A DNA stretch of 64,000 nt, taken from Turbatrix aceti. Taxonomy: Eukaryota; Nematoda; Chromadorea; Rhabditida; Panagrolaimidae. The position numbers were made by a program, and so were the translations under genes. The stretch spans positions 2,480,001 to 2,544,000 of the forward strand of contig OZ017767.1 of NCBI GenBank assembly GCA_963969345.1, in the 5' to 3' direction. The first letter of the stretch is position 1. The number at the start of each line of letters is the position of its first letter. Below the pieces are notes generated by a model. The model did not search any database and was not told where the DNA came from. It worked only from the letters and a program-made list of their open reading frames with translations. This document shows positions 46,305 through 59,800 of the stretch, in pieces.

Positions 46305-48965
46305 TTTAACACCTGAAACAAATGATGAATAAATATTTTTAAAAAGTCTATGAAACGTTAAAAACTATCAACCAGTGATCAGAAAGCAACAATTGCGTTA
46401 AAAATATCGAAATTTGGCATTGAATGCATAGACACATACTATTTATGTATATTTGTGTAAATCGATACAGGACTACAATACCGACAGGTTTAGACAAGAA
46501 ACAACAATAATTTTATGTTAGCTTTTGATTTCTAAAGAAAATGAAAAACTAGATATTGCGCTTTTAAACTTGGTTGAAAGTCCCTGGCTTTTGCGAAAAC
46601 ATGTTGTTTTCGTTTGTCCGAGCTATTTGTATCGTCGGGTACCGAAATGACCATTCTTGGAAATCTGAGTGAGGTTCCTTTTGCGGTCATCAGAATTTTA
46701 ATAAACTGCAAGAAAGCACTTTGTTTTTAATTTCTGTAAAATTCATGCTCTTTATAATTGTCGGTTTCCTGTTTTTATTTTTATTTTACAATCAGTTTTT
46801 TTTCTCTTTTGTAAAAAAATTTATTTTATTTTTTAACCTTGGCATTCGACATTTTGACAATAAAATTAGCGGAAAAGGGGAAATGTTTAGCATTTGTCAT
46901 ATTTTTTGCCAAACTAAATACATTTTTTATTCTTTTTTAGTGACAATAGTAATTATAATGTTTTATACAATTTTACAAAGTTTTTTGCGGATTTATTTAC
47001 TTCCTCGTTTTGCTGCAAAACAAATTGTTGCACAGTTAAAAAGCGTGACTTATTCTCGTTATTTATTCACGTGCGCTTGTTCTCTAACGACCCCATCAGT
47101 TACTGTAGTTTCGTAAACATGTTGGTAAACATGATGTTTGCTTTGGCACAGACATCTTACCTTGTTAATTGCAATTCAAAAGAACATATTACAGTTAAAA
47201 TTAGAGCTTCACATTTGAACAAGAGCAGAGATGATGGGTGACTTTTGTTCTGACATCACTTTGGACACGATTGTTTAATTCGACAAGGAGCATTGTACTG
47301 CTTTGAGAAGCCAACAAAGCAGTGCCTTTCTCGGCAAATCTGGACATGCGATGCTCAGCAACGGCCTTGTTTCGTTCCTTTTCGGGGCCTTCTGCGCAGA
47401 AGAAGAGGAAGAAAAGGCGATTAGTGTGCCAAAAAGCGTGTTCTTTTTTTGGATAACGATAATGCGGGTTGACTGATGCACATGGGTATCTGCACTTCCA
47501 TTAAGGATTGAATTGACAAAAAATAAAAAAACAAACTTCTTCGGTGTTCACAGTTTTTTTTTTAAATTTATAAACATTATTTTTTTAAATTTTTCTACAA
47601 TAAATTTTTTGATTGAAGAGTTATTTTTTATTTTAAGAAAAGATCAAAAGCTAACATGCTTCCTGTTTATCTTTCAACCACAATATAAAATACGTAGTTA
47701 CAAAAATATGTACAATAACGCTTACAAAAAAATTTGTTGTCGCTGTTTCTTACGTTCCTTGTTGCTTTTGAGACAACATTCTCACATGCCGATTTTATAC
47801 CTGCGTGGGATTATGATTTCTCGATCTATATTTACACAGTTTTCAGGTAACTTAATTAACATAAAAAAATTAAAAATTAATAAACAAAGCAGTTTTTAGC
47901 TTGTAATAATTTTTAATTTTGAACGTCCGACCGACACTGTACAGTTTAACATGTGAATCATCGCCGCGGCGGGCCGCGGGCATAAAATAGGCACTTGTAT
48001 GATAGCATGTCTGCCCCCTCAAAGGTCATACATAATTATAATATTTATGATTCACGTCTTGGTAACGCTGTGTTTACCTACTCCCCAGTTGCGTAGGTAA
48101 AGTAATTTGTGGTCCTGTCTTTGGGCTTCTGTCGTCTGGAGAACAACGTATATGCATACATTGTAATGTAAAAGTACTGTAACGCCCTTGGTGGCACTCT
48201 CATGACACATTATAATGCCCTTGAATCCCCCGTGGTGCAAAAAATTAATGATTGTGTTTTCTGCCATTGCTTCCTACGCACCGACACTGCTTCCGGTTGC
48301 ATTTATGGACAGGATTGTAGGAGGAGGATAAACAAGAAACCCGTCTGCTAATAAATATAATACGGATTTTTTTCTTCATTATGGTTTGCTTATTTTTTGG
48401 CTTCAGAGATGCATAAGTTGATGCTAACCAAAACAAAAATTCAGTTATTTTTTGATGGTAAAAAACCTGCAACGCCCAGTTTTTGCGTTTTTTGAAAAGA
48501 AAAAATTTAATCCCAGTTAATCCATTTTTCGTAAAAAAACAGATATCCAAGGTGTTTTTTTTGCATCTTATCCAATGAGCTTGACATCAGGAAAAAAAGA
48601 TTTTTTTATATTAATTTCGAACTGAAAATGCCATGCCTGAAAAAAAATGCGCTTTCACGCGACGCACGTTTCTGACATGAGCCAGCAAACGAAAAACACA
48701 AGGGCAAAAAAAGGGGCGGAGCCAGGAGAAGGAGGAGGAGTGGTGCCTTTGGCCGCGGCACCACCTGCTCTCCGGAATGGATGGAAATATAAAGACGCTC
48801 CATCCAGGGCCAGAACTCAAGTTGAATCAGATTGCCGTCGGCGAACTGACAGGCTCTAATTTTAGTTGTTCTTTTGCGTGGTTTTTACATCCTCGAGTGA
48901 ATTTCAAGTCCCATGTAACAGTTTATTTCAGATCGTATCCCCCACCACCAAAAAAGGACTACAGA
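46305..48965. other. intergenic DNA with the duplicated peptide-gene promoter at its right end
   Basis: 46305-47200 is the GTPase promoter and AT-rich spacer. Two Phe-rich open frames of about 130 codons (46721-47116, 47513-47899) have AT-driven composition and are not called. The section 48050-48965 matches the DNA upstream of peptide copy A in patches; the best stretch lies between 48629 and 48800, with the TATA-like ATATAAAG at 48787. Confidence 0.45.
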
Positions 48966-50481
48966 ATGCACGCCTTGAACGTTTGCCTGCTCGCTCTTCT
49001 GCTTGTCTTCTACGCCCTCGCTGCTCCGGCTGCGGGAGGTCAGCGACTGCCCGAAGGCCACCCCCGCGCTCTGTATCCTTACGGTCTCTCGGGGTACTTC
49101 GCCGTTCCGGAGATTCTGTAAGTTTTTTTTCCGCAATCCAAGCGGCAAGTTTAGACAGTGATTTTTTTTGCGACAGAGAGTCGATAACATGAACGACCAG
49201 TTTTTTGTAAAATTCTCTGTGGGCAAGAAACGAACAGTTTTCTTTTTATTTATCGTACCAATTAAAAACATTTATAATACAATTTATATTATCACGCAAA
49301 AGTACAAAATCATGGCATCAACTCAGTTATAAAAAACAAAAAAAATGTATTATATACCGAGCGTGATTCACATCAGGAGTTTTTTGAGTGTTTCCTGTTC
49401 CTTAGCGTTACAACAACTTTTTGATCATTGAAACATCAAATTTCGGAAGTTCACAGGGATGAGAAAAACAAGTTCAGACCTCTTAAAAAATTCAAACAGC
49501 TTTTTCGCGGATGATTAATCATTCCGGATTAATCATCAGAAAAACATCTTCGCCGAGACAAGTTTGCGAGCACGTTCGTGCATGCGATGCGATGATGTTG
49601 TTTCCGTTCCTGCATCGTGGGACTTGTCTACACTTACGGTAACGTGGGAAATACGTAATTGGTAATGTAGATTTGAAACGATGACGCCAGTTTGACAAAA
49701 AATGGCTTTTACCATCAATTATGCCTTCCAATTTTTTTTATCATTGTTATTCTCAAAAACAATTTTTCGTCATGCTTTTGCTTCTTTTTAAAAAATAGCT
49801 TCCTAAATAAAATATTTTAAATATATCCCACTCAAAAACAAAAATTCAAGATTTCAAACTTGAGTGCCTCCGTTTTTTTTTCAAAAAAAAAATTTTTTGC
49901 CAAATTTCCAGTTAAATGTGCCATAATTTTTTATGCAAGCTTTCTTTTTTTTGGCACCCCATAAATTTTTTACTCCGGAATAAAAAATCATGCTTAATTG
50001 ACCAAATTTTGCAAAAAATATTACCAAACCAAAGAATCACATTTTTTTGTGAGAGACTTGAAAGCCGAGATGAGAGGTTGAGATTATGCGTGAAACACTC
50101 CTCTGGCGACGCGTTGCACGTCAGGAAACAGAAAAAAAGAGAGGTAAATATAAGAATACCAGGATGGCTTTTGGAAAAGCTGGTAAGGGCCTACTTTAGA
50201 AAAAAATTATGGAGACGCAATACTTGAAAGTAAGAAATTTTGAATGAATTTTGGGATGCATACGGTGTCTTTTTTCAGTAAAAAAGTTTAAATAAAAAAA
50301 ATGAACACTATTTATTCACAGTTAAAAAATTAAATTATTGAAAAAAAAATATGTGTTTCCTACGTTACAGTTATTTTTTTTTAGCTCCCGCAACGCGCGT
50401 TCTTTCAACGACAAGCGTCTCGACGACGACCAATACTACAACATGAACGATCGCCTTGAGTGGAACTTTAACCGTCTATAA
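48966..50481 (+). CDS. small secreted peptide precursor, copy B
   Basis: Exons 48966-49117 and 50385-50481, exactly the same exon sizes and phase as copy A, encode 82 residues. The signal peptide and the block RALYPYGLSGYFAVPEILS are nearly identical to copy A. The tail differs (SFNDKRLDDDQYYNMNDRL) but keeps the KR site and the ending EWNFNRL, suggesting that these blocks are the functional parts. The intron has grown to 1,267 bp (91 bp in copy A), and it ends in TTTTTTTTAG. Confidence 0.75.
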
Positions 50482-51065
50482 AAGATGCGAACAGTGATTT
50501 TTTAATGCCGCTAGTAAGCAGCAAACTCCAGAAAATTATATTATATGGTGAACAGTTTCTTGCATCACTGTAACAGAAAAACTACAGTTATTTTCTGTGC
50601 ACTGAAAAATATTATACCAATTTTGTCCTTTCAAGTTGATTTTGTACTATTTTTTTTAAAACATGAAACATGGTTCTGGTCAGGTTCCGCATCGCAGTTC
50701 TCACCAGCAGCACTCACAATCTCATCCCATCCATCTAATATGTTTGTACTTTTTGCAGTGTCTGTCTCACACGTGCGCTTTATGTTGGGCCAATAAAGCC
50801 TTGATGAGCTGTAGTATGAAATGTTCGTGGATGTTTGTTTGTGAAATGTGATGCCATACAACAAAAAAAATATTTAGTGTTTAGAGATTCAACATTTCTT
50901 AGAAAAAGGCTATAATTACGCCGGGAAAAAAATAGTTATTCTCGGAGGCAAACAAGTGCGACAAAAATGATTCTGCTGCATATGTATTGCTATTTAGTAG
51001 GGGAACAAAGAATCAGAATCAAGTCCTATCTAATTGCCAATTGAAGGCTTCTAGCCAGGTGGTCG
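50482..51065. other. convergent 3' regions of peptide copy B and cathepsin Z
   Basis: AT-rich with no supported gene. AATAAAGCC at about 50792 is a plausible poly(A) signal for the peptide gene. Confidence 0.4.
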
Positions 51066-53628
51066 TTAGTCGAGGTTTTTGACATCGGGGTCCGCGAAGT
51101 AGCAATCTCGCTCGATGCCCATGTTGAAGAGGTCGCCCTGGCCGTTACGGTAGAGTGACGTCACAATTCGGAACCAGCCTTTTTCGCCCTAAAAACAGAG
51201 GAATACATTTTTTAAATACAGTTCATTTTCAATATCCAAAAAAAATACTCACCCAAGCTTCACCCCAGCTGTTTCGAACAATCCAGTACTCAGTCTTTGT
51301 GGCTTCGTCCCAGCCCCAACCGGTGACGGAAACGATGTGGTTTGACTGAAAAAATTCATAAAATTAAGAAAATATCAAATACTGACGCAACTACAGTGAA
51401 TAATTTATTTATAAATAAAACGTGCATTTTTAATAAAGAATTTTAATTTCCTGTTTCTATAATTTTGAATTTTAATAATCTATTTTTATGCAACTGAAAT
51501 GTAAAAATATCGAAAACCGGTCGACATTTTTTTCTGTGTGATATCATTTGACTGCCCTCGCACTTCCGGGATTCTGCAGATTATAATACATAAAAGAATA
51601 TACGGTCGAATGTGTACGTAGTATGTACGTTTCAGCATTCCAAAAACAGATTTTTGCCGTGTGGTACGAATTGTTCAAAATTAAATACATATTACTCGTG
51701 AGATTTTCACCAGATGATGTTTATCATTTCGTGTAGACTCCCAGACTGTCTGACAAGATGTACATATGCACTTTCAGAACGTACTAATTTGAAGTTCTCG
51801 AGGACAAAGTACGATGCGGTATCAAATTACAACACATGGCATTTTATATCAATTTTTGGAAAAAAATGAATGACAAAAATGAAAAACAAACAAATAAATA
51901 TGTCTGTTTCCGGTTTTTTTTAATAAGAAACAAACAAAAAAATTCAAATTCAATGAACAAGCGGTTAGTTTATCAATGAACGGCAGTTTTATGAATAATG
52001 ATGAACACCAATTTTCAAAAATAAACTACCATTTATTCTCCAACAGTTTTCTAATGTAAAAAAATGCAAAAATTCATCTTTTGTAAAAAAATGCAAAGAA
52101 CATACAATTGCCAAAAATTTAATATTTTTGAAAATCCATAAAACTTGGACAGTTTTTGTATAATATTTATTAGAAAAACATTGCTTTAATAAATAATTAC
52201 CTAAATTTTGACACCAAAATATTATTTTTTTAGTTAATCCGGAATCGTCCAGTTAAAAACAAATTTCAAAATACCTACCGTAGTGTCGCTGTACTCGCGG
52301 TAGATGCCGCTCGTGTATCCAAAGTCAAAGGCAGACGTCGCGCCGATGGAGCACGCAATGGGTCCTCCGTTCAGAATCTCGGCCATCATGTTGATGCGTC
52401 CATTGACCTGTCCAAAGTCTTTGACGAAGTACCGCGTGTAATTTTGGATAGGATCACAAGAATTGGGCCAGCAAGTGCCGCACCTGTGATAGGGATCGCA
52501 TTCTGAAATTTGAAAATATTTATTTCTTTAATAAGTGTCAGTTTTTTTTAATTTTAAATATAAAAAAATTTTTAAGATGCTCTTCATTAAAATTTTGACT
52601 TGACAAAACGTATGCAGTTTATTTTTCCTTTGTAAATCCTCTTTGTGCAGTGAAATACAAATTGTTATAATTTGTTGTTGCAATGCGAGATTATCAGTAA
52701 AAAAAAAACTCACTCTGATCAATAGCCTGATAATTGTTGCACCCCTCTTCCACAAGCCCCTGTGCTTTTGCGTGTCCGTAAACGTCGGTAATGGACCCTC
52801 CGTGGCAGCTGCCTTTTCCATTGCAATTGATAACTTCCTGGGGACTGAGGAAAGTCATGGGCCACCGATTCTCCCTTGCGACGTTGAAACGATCGTTGAG
52901 GGCTCCAAGACTGCCGAAGACCCAGCACGATCCGCAGTAGACCGGAATGTGCTGGTTGCGGGTCGGCGAAGCGTAGTTTGTGCCGTTGACATTGCGCCAG
53001 TCAAATTCACGTGGGAGATCGGTCGGCTTGAATTCCGGTAGTTCCCAGGATCTGGCGTACGTGCGGTGCTCGATGACCTCGTCGTCTTTGATGTAGCAGG
53101 GGCTTCGGAGACGACCGAGTTTTTCTTTTTGTGCTGGTTTTTCTGATTCTCCGAGCTAAAAAAAAGCGTCATGGTATTTCAGTTTTTATGTAAGAATAAA
53201 AAATCTGACTTTTTCAATATCAGCGGCCAAATCTGCGTTTTCAAAAACCTGAATGGGGTCAAATTCTTCTTCGAAGATGGGTTCTGGCAATTCGGTCTGA
53301 AAAAATGAAGATATCCGAATTTTTACCAGTTAAACATTTTTTACCATTTCTCGAATACGTTGGGTCAGGATTGCGTCAGTTTCTTCCTGGGTGAGGCCAT
53401 CGTAGTCAAATCGGTCGAATTCCTGAAACATTTGTAAATGAACAGTACAAAAAATTTTTATTTTAAATGTGTCCAAAGCGTTTTTAATGAACAGTAAAAA
53501 AACAAAAAAAAAACAAAAAAACCCACACTTCGTCCAATAATTTGAACTTCAAGACGTCGGCTGTAGGCCAGACCTGCGACGAGGCAAAGCACAAGAAAAT
53601 ATACGTTGATCGTCTTCATTCCAGACAT
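51066..53628 (-). CDS. cpz: cathepsin Z (cathepsin X) cysteine protease
   Basis: Seven exons right to left: 53628-53527, 53422-53345, 53296-53210, 53155-52714, 52502-52279, 51345-51253 and 51188-51066, giving 382 residues. A signal peptide ([20 protein letters not shown]) is followed by an unusually long acidic region ([21 protein letters not shown]), then the short proregion with SPCYIK, whose Cys blocks the active site in this family. The mature start is [22 protein letters not shown] has the HIP mini-loop diagnostic of cathepsin Z and the catalytic Cys. [12 protein letters not shown] holds the catalytic His and [14 protein letters not shown] the Asn. It is a lysosomal/secreted carboxypeptidase. 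C. elegans orthologues (cpz-1, cpz-2) act in moulting and matrix turnover. TGATAA/GATA sites at 53715 and 53820 could drive intestinal expression. The first donor is GTGGGT. Confidence 0.93.
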
Positions 53629-56600
53629 GGCCAGCACTCAGACTGATTGCTTTTTCTTGATTCAACTCCTTGTCATTACCATTTTTTTATCAGTGCACAC
53701 ATTGCTTAGCCCAGTGATAAGTCAATGTCAACTGATGTTTGATCAAACGCATATCTGTAAAAGATCAGTTTATATAATTTTCTAATGAATTGTTCAAAAG
53801 TTGGTCATCATCAGATCGATAACAGATGAAAGCAACGAGCCGTGTTATCCCTTTTTTCCGGGTAAATGCGCACCCAGACCATCTTGACAACAATCTGCCC
53901 CCTGTTTTGTCGGCTGTCGCGATTGACATCTTTCAGGGTCAAGGTTCGGGATATGATATTGCTCACCATTGAGGCGTGCTTGAAAACTGTGAACTCATAT
54001 TTAATTTCTGATTTTGACAGTATTTGTTGACAAAAATTTTTTTTTGAATGTTAAAATAATTTAAGTAACCACTTTGTCAGTGATTATTTGTTACCTTATC
54101 CCGGATAAAAACTATCGCATCATTTATACAGGTGAAAAAGAAGTATGGAATTCGGTCGAACAGGAGCAAAGCAGGCAATGAAGGTCATCACTCGAAGGAA
54201 TGGAAAGGAAAGGATCGCGACCTCGATGACGGAGCAAGCGAGTGAGCGATCGCCACCGGGCAGGCAGGCAGGCAGGTGGCGGTGGTGGTCGTGGTGATGG
54301 TGGGTGCCCGGCGGGCAAAGGTGTTCTTTCGATCTGCCCAGCCGGAGGAGAAATCGCGGAATGAATGTAGGTCAGTCAGTCGAGGCTTGACAACGCTTTT
54401 TTTTCTCTTCTTAATTTTTTTCTGTACAAATAATAAAAAAGTTAATACCCTGCAAATTCCATGTTGATCATGTTCTACAAAGTGCAATCAATGCAGTTTC
54501 AATTTACAAAAAAACCCAAGAAATTGGTATTTGGCAAAAAAATATTTTTAGAAATATCATGTTGCAGTCCCTCACCTGGATCCTTTCTGGTGCCGGTGTT
54601 GATGACCAAAGGCTATTTTTTTCGGCGGTGGTCAGTCGAGTCGGTTCGGCGAAAAGAGATACACATGATGCGTGGAAAAGTCGTACTACTACGTTTATTT
54701 GTTTACCCATGCCATAAACCTCCGGTTACACCTCTCTAAAATCCACCATTTGTTGCATTTGAATTTTTGTCATCGCTACAACGTACCAAAAATGACTTTG
54801 TCCCCTATTTTGACCGTTCTCTTACCAAATACGAAAAAAAAATCAGTAATCCAAATGGTTGGAAGGAAGGAGATAGGTTAATGCGATCGACGGCGGCACG
54901 CGCGGCATGACACAACAGTCCGGGAGATCTGTCCGCCCACCACCACCGACGCTGCCACTGCCGCGACCGTTCATCCCATCCCCGCTGGAGGACACGTCGG
55001 TCGTCGTCTTGTCTTGCGTGGACGGCCTCCTGACCGCTTGCCCCAGTCACTGGACGGCGGCCGTTGACTGCCGCCAAGGGCCCGTTTACTAAATAAATTC
55101 TTGTAGGTCACGGTCAAATCCCCTCCCCTCCCTGCTCTGCATCTCCCCCCGCTGACGGAGAAGTAGACAGGCAATCGGTACTAAATAGACTCGATTGGGA
55201 TGGCCCGTTACAAAACTGTTGCAAACTACTAATGGGTCAGGACTTTGTGACTTGAGTGGTCAATTTTTGTAACTAATACATGCCTGTACAGTTATTTTTT
55301 ATTGTTATTCAATTTTTTTTTGTTTGCAATAACTCTTGAGTTTATTTACCTTTTTCCACAAAATTCAGGACCGGAAGTGTACATCCGCAACTTTAATTTG
55401 TTCATCAGTTATCCAACTTTTTTTCGGGATCGAAATACGTAAACATTTTTTTGGGTGTTGTTCATTTTTTTACTTTAGTTTTTTATCCTCCTCTGTTTTT
55501 CTTGATCATGTAATTTACACGAATATCGAATATCCAGTTTACAACGATGATTCATCTACCAGAAATGCCTAAAAAAGGTCGAGATCGGATCACGCCCTCA
55601 GGGAAATCGTGATCGTACATACATAATTGCGGATAAATAGATGCCGATGTGACGCCATCAAGTGAATGAATATCCGGTTAAAACTTTATTACAATTTTTC
55701 TAATTAACAATTTTTTTTCCTGACAATTATATATAAATAAACTCTTTTCCCTAATTTTTTAACGAGGAATTTCACGTAGTAGAAAAATGCTGGGTTGCTT
55801 GTGATTTCTTCCATGCTCGCTCGACATCAGATCACCGGCTTTCTGGGTCACCAGGTAGCCAGCCTGCCAGTCCGCATGCCTGCCTGCCCATCAGTACGGG
55901 TACACGACACAGTGGTCATGTCATGATCATCCATCGCCGAGGAGGTGGTAGTAGTGGCGTGCAATCTCTATTTTTTTTTGTTGCTAAAAAAATTATCGGG
56001 AAGGGGTTGATTGTACCGACACCAGCGCAACTACAGTGTTTGTAAATATGTCTTTCATCCACAAATTTGTGCGTTCCTGATTAGTACAATTATCGTACTA
56101 CGGTCACCATCACCGTTTACGTTCCTGTATGCGTGCCAGTTGATACGCATGAACGTATGTATGTATGTATGCATGCACAAATCAAGTCAGAGGTACAAGA
56201 CGGATAGGATAAGATGACTGACCGTATTTTGCATGCCGATTAGGCAGCAGAGTACGTATGTAGGTAGTAGGGTCCCAAATCTTTTTTCCTCTACCGTGCG
56301 TGAAAAATTGCATTTATCCCTGTTCCTTAGCCGCCTGTTTCAATACGTGTCTTTCTTCGCCTACTTTCCTTTTTACGGCAAACGGATACACAGGTGGGAT
56401 AGAGGAGGCAGTAGACCTCGAAATAATAATAATAACAAGTTGTAAAATGACTTTTCGTTGCGCATTTAGGCGAGTGATGATTTGATCCGTTCTGCTGGAA
56501 ATTTCTTCCTCACAAACATATTCGTCATCGTTGGATGCCCCAGAAATGTTGCGTTCAGTCAACCAGCCTGTCTGGGATCGGATCTTGGGAAAAAAAGCGA

Positions 56601-56884
56601 AAATGAAAATCTTATGACCTTTTTGGGTTTCCTGCGTGTTTGACATGGATTTTTGGGGATATATATGTGTATATTTTTGTGAATTATTCACATACAATGA
56701 CCAAATCAGTTATTTCGCGTCGTCGAAGAAAATAGTATAATCAGTTATTTTTTTTCATATTTATCTCAATAATAACCATATATTTATAATTCACTCAATA
56801 GTCTCCCAGTTAATTTTTTTTGCGTGTTTGTTGATCTGATTAAAATCCATTAAAAACTTACAAACTACCATTTTTTCAGGCAGA
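53629..56884. promoter_or_regulatory. cathepsin Z promoter and long upstream region of the Kunitz gene
   Basis: About 3.25 kb without a supported gene. The left end has several GATA-type sites (CAGTGATAAG at 53712, GATCGATAAC at 53815). Simple repeats are GGCAGGCAGGCAGGCAGG at about 54263 and GTATGTATGTATG at about 56157. GC-rich patches at 54230-54380 and 54890-55170 keep frames open on both strands but show no domain, so they are treated as regulatory. TTTTTTCAG at 56872-56880 directly before GCAGAATG is a probable trans-splice acceptor. Confidence 0.45.
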
Positions 56885-59800
56885 ATGTGGCGATGCTCGG
56901 CATTTGCCGTAGCCGTCTGTCTCTTAGGAGCCGCGTTATCAGGTAAGTTCTAAAAATTTCATCACGTTACAGTTAAAAAATCCATTTTTTTAAGATGAAG
57001 TAGATCCCTGCAAGCGGCAACCCTTCCGCGGAAGGTGTCCAGCCGTCAACGGTGCCCCCCAGATGAGATCCCAATTTGTACTCCGGTACTACGTGAGGAA
57101 CGGCGAGTGCGTCAGCTATCCTTACGGCCACTGTGCCAACGACGACAACGAGCCCAAACTCTTCCGGTACAAGGAGGAGTGCGAGGATTCGTGTATCAAG
57201 GCCCCGACTGGCGAATCTGCGCCATCGTCGTCCCGACCGGCACCAACCCCGGCTTCGACCCCGGCTTCCACCACCGCCAGGGCACAAACAACCACTACCC
57301 CGGCCCCGACTACTGCTCCGATTACTGAAGTAGCAGTAGCAGCATCGACGACTCAAGAGTCAATAACTACCCCGGAGGCTCAAAACACCACCCCGGAGCA
57401 GGAAAAAATTGGTGCAAACTTGGAAGTCGACACAACAACTCCGACCGACAGTGAAATCGAAGAAGAAGAGGAATCCGAAACCACAACCGCGGTTTCCGAG
57501 ACCGAAGATGCAACTTATGCTTCTCGAATCCGTCCGGCCGAAGCTGGAGCGACGACTGATTTGTACACAACCCCCCAGACGGAATGTCAGCGCCAGAAGG
57601 CATCCGGCTCCGGTGGTCTCGTCAAGGGAGGCTTCGTCCCCGAATGCAGCCCCAACGGAGAATTCCGGCAGCTTCAGTGCGAACAAGACAAGTCCGAATG
57701 TTTCTGCGTCAATGCCGAAGGCATCGAGATTGATAACAGCCGGACCAAGTCCGGACAACCCAAGCCTGATTGTGAACGTAAGAATATTGGGTCTTGCAAC
57801 AATCAGTTTTTTTTCTAGGAATCATCTCCGCCCCCGCACAAAGCACGAACGAATGTGTTGGCACCCCAGTTAGCGGTCCCTGCTACGGCAACATTCCTCG
57901 CTGGCACTACGACGAGGCCTCGACCACCTGCAAGCCTTTTACTTACTCCGGCTGCGGCGGAAACGGCAACAACTACCCCACCGAGGCTGCGTGCGAACGC
58001 CGATGCGCTCCGACCGTCGAAGCCGGCCAGTGCCCTCGGGGCAAGGAGCCCCTTCGCTCCGGTCAGGGCCGATTGGTCAACTGCGCCAAGACTGAGTGCC
58101 CAGTCGGATACAAGTGCAGCGTTGTTCAGCAAAACTCCATTTGCTGCCCGGATGTTGAGAAGAGCGTCGCTTCTGGTCAGTTGCACAGTGGAGTCGAAGC
58201 CGCAGCGTGCCAGGAACCTAAGGAACGCGGACCCTGCGACCGTTACGAACTCAGATTCTACTACAACCAGGAAATCAAGGAGTGCAAGTACTTCTTCTAC
58301 GGCGGTTGCGAAGGAAATAACAACAACTTTGCCCGGGTTGAAGACTGCGAGAAGGCCTGTGGCGTTGCTCGGTCTTCTACACCGGAGATCCCGCCCCCGA
58401 TTCCTTCAAGCTCCGAGGCTACGGCCACGACAACCGAAGAAACTTCCACAACGACCAAGCCGTCAACAACCACGACCACAACTGAGGCCAAAGAACAGAC
58501 TACCACAACCACCAGAGCTCGTGGACAAGAAGGTGGTCCAGTTAGACCCCAAGTCCCCGTTCAGACTTCTCAACAGTTCCGTCCGCCTCAGCCAGAACAG
58601 CTGCCTCCTCAGCCGGCTGTCCACGTGCCCGAGCTGCCCTTTGATCGCTGTCATCATCCCAGAGACTTCGGATCGTGCGGAGGACAATTTGCCCGCTGGT
58701 TCTGGAACGCTGATATCCGGAGATGCGAGAGCTTTACGTACACCGGATGCGGCGGCAATGGAAACAACTTTGCCAGCCAGGAAGAGTGCCTCAGCATTTG
58801 CCACGTTCAGGGTTGGTTTTTTTTGAAGTTATAACAAAAGTCGTAGTAAACGCAGTGTGTCGGATTATTTTTTTTTTGGTTTTTTGAAGCTCTTATGAAT
58901 AGTTTTTTGTTTTTGTTTTTTGCTGTAAAAATTTTTTGTAAAGTCACGAAACTTAGCATATCAGTTTTATCAAATTTTGTATCTATGTAACTAAATATTA
59001 TACTATTTATTTTTTCTATGCAGTTTATAACTCTTCAGCAACCCAAGCCCCTGTTGCCCCTCAGGTCCCTGACCTTGTCAACATCTGCACCCATCCCATC
59101 GAAGTCGGAGACTGCACCGGTGCTTTCGTGCGCTTTGCCTTCGACGCCGATGCCGATGACTGCCGTCAATTCCAGTACGGCGGATGCGGCGGAAATGGCA
59201 ACAACTTCCCGACCCTTACGGATTGTCGTAGACGTTGCATCCCTCAGCGAGGTACGGTAACTACTCCGGCGCCCGTTGTAGCTGCCGCCGGCTCCGGATC
59301 ATCTGCCATCGATGCCAATACGCGTAATTTTGCTTTTTTTCCTCGCTTTCCTTTTTTTGGGTGAAATATCTCATCCTCAGTTGCAAACCTTGGGTGCTGC
59401 CTGGAGCGGACTTTTTTTAGACCTTATAGACCTTTAAGCGTGTGAAACTTTTTTGAGCCCAGTTTTTTTTAGACACCCCACCGAGCCTCAACATCTGCGA
59501 ACACCCGATCGAGATCGGCGAGTGCTCAGGCATCTTCCACCGCTTTGCCTACGATTCGGAGGTGAACGAGTGCCGCCTGTTTGAGTACGGCGGTTGCGGT
59601 GGTAATGGCAACAACTTTGCCACCGTTGCCGAGTGCCGAACGGCCTGCGTTCGTAACCAGTGCCCTCCGGCTCCCGCCTGTGACACTGTTCGATGCCAGA
59701 TTGTCCGTGATACCCGTGGATGCGGTTTCTGCAGCTGTCCTCCTCCTCCGCAGCATCCTCCCCTTGTTCCAAGTAAAATACAGAAGGTTTGAAGCACAGT

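Noticed and set aside
46721..47116. 131-codon Phe-rich frame on the + strand
   Set aside because: Composition follows the poly-T background, no splice-site or start context, no domain; likely chance.
47513..47899. 128-codon frame on the + strand
   Set aside because: Runs of Phe, Lys and Asn from T/A tracts; no recognisable motif.
54805..55174. Arg/Gly-rich frames on both strands upstream of the Kunitz gene
   Set aside because: GC-rich patch open in several frames, with no domain or splice structure.
57855..58826. 323-codon second frame in the Kunitz gene
   Set aside because: Shadow frame in GC-rich exon; the other frame carries the Kunitz cysteines.
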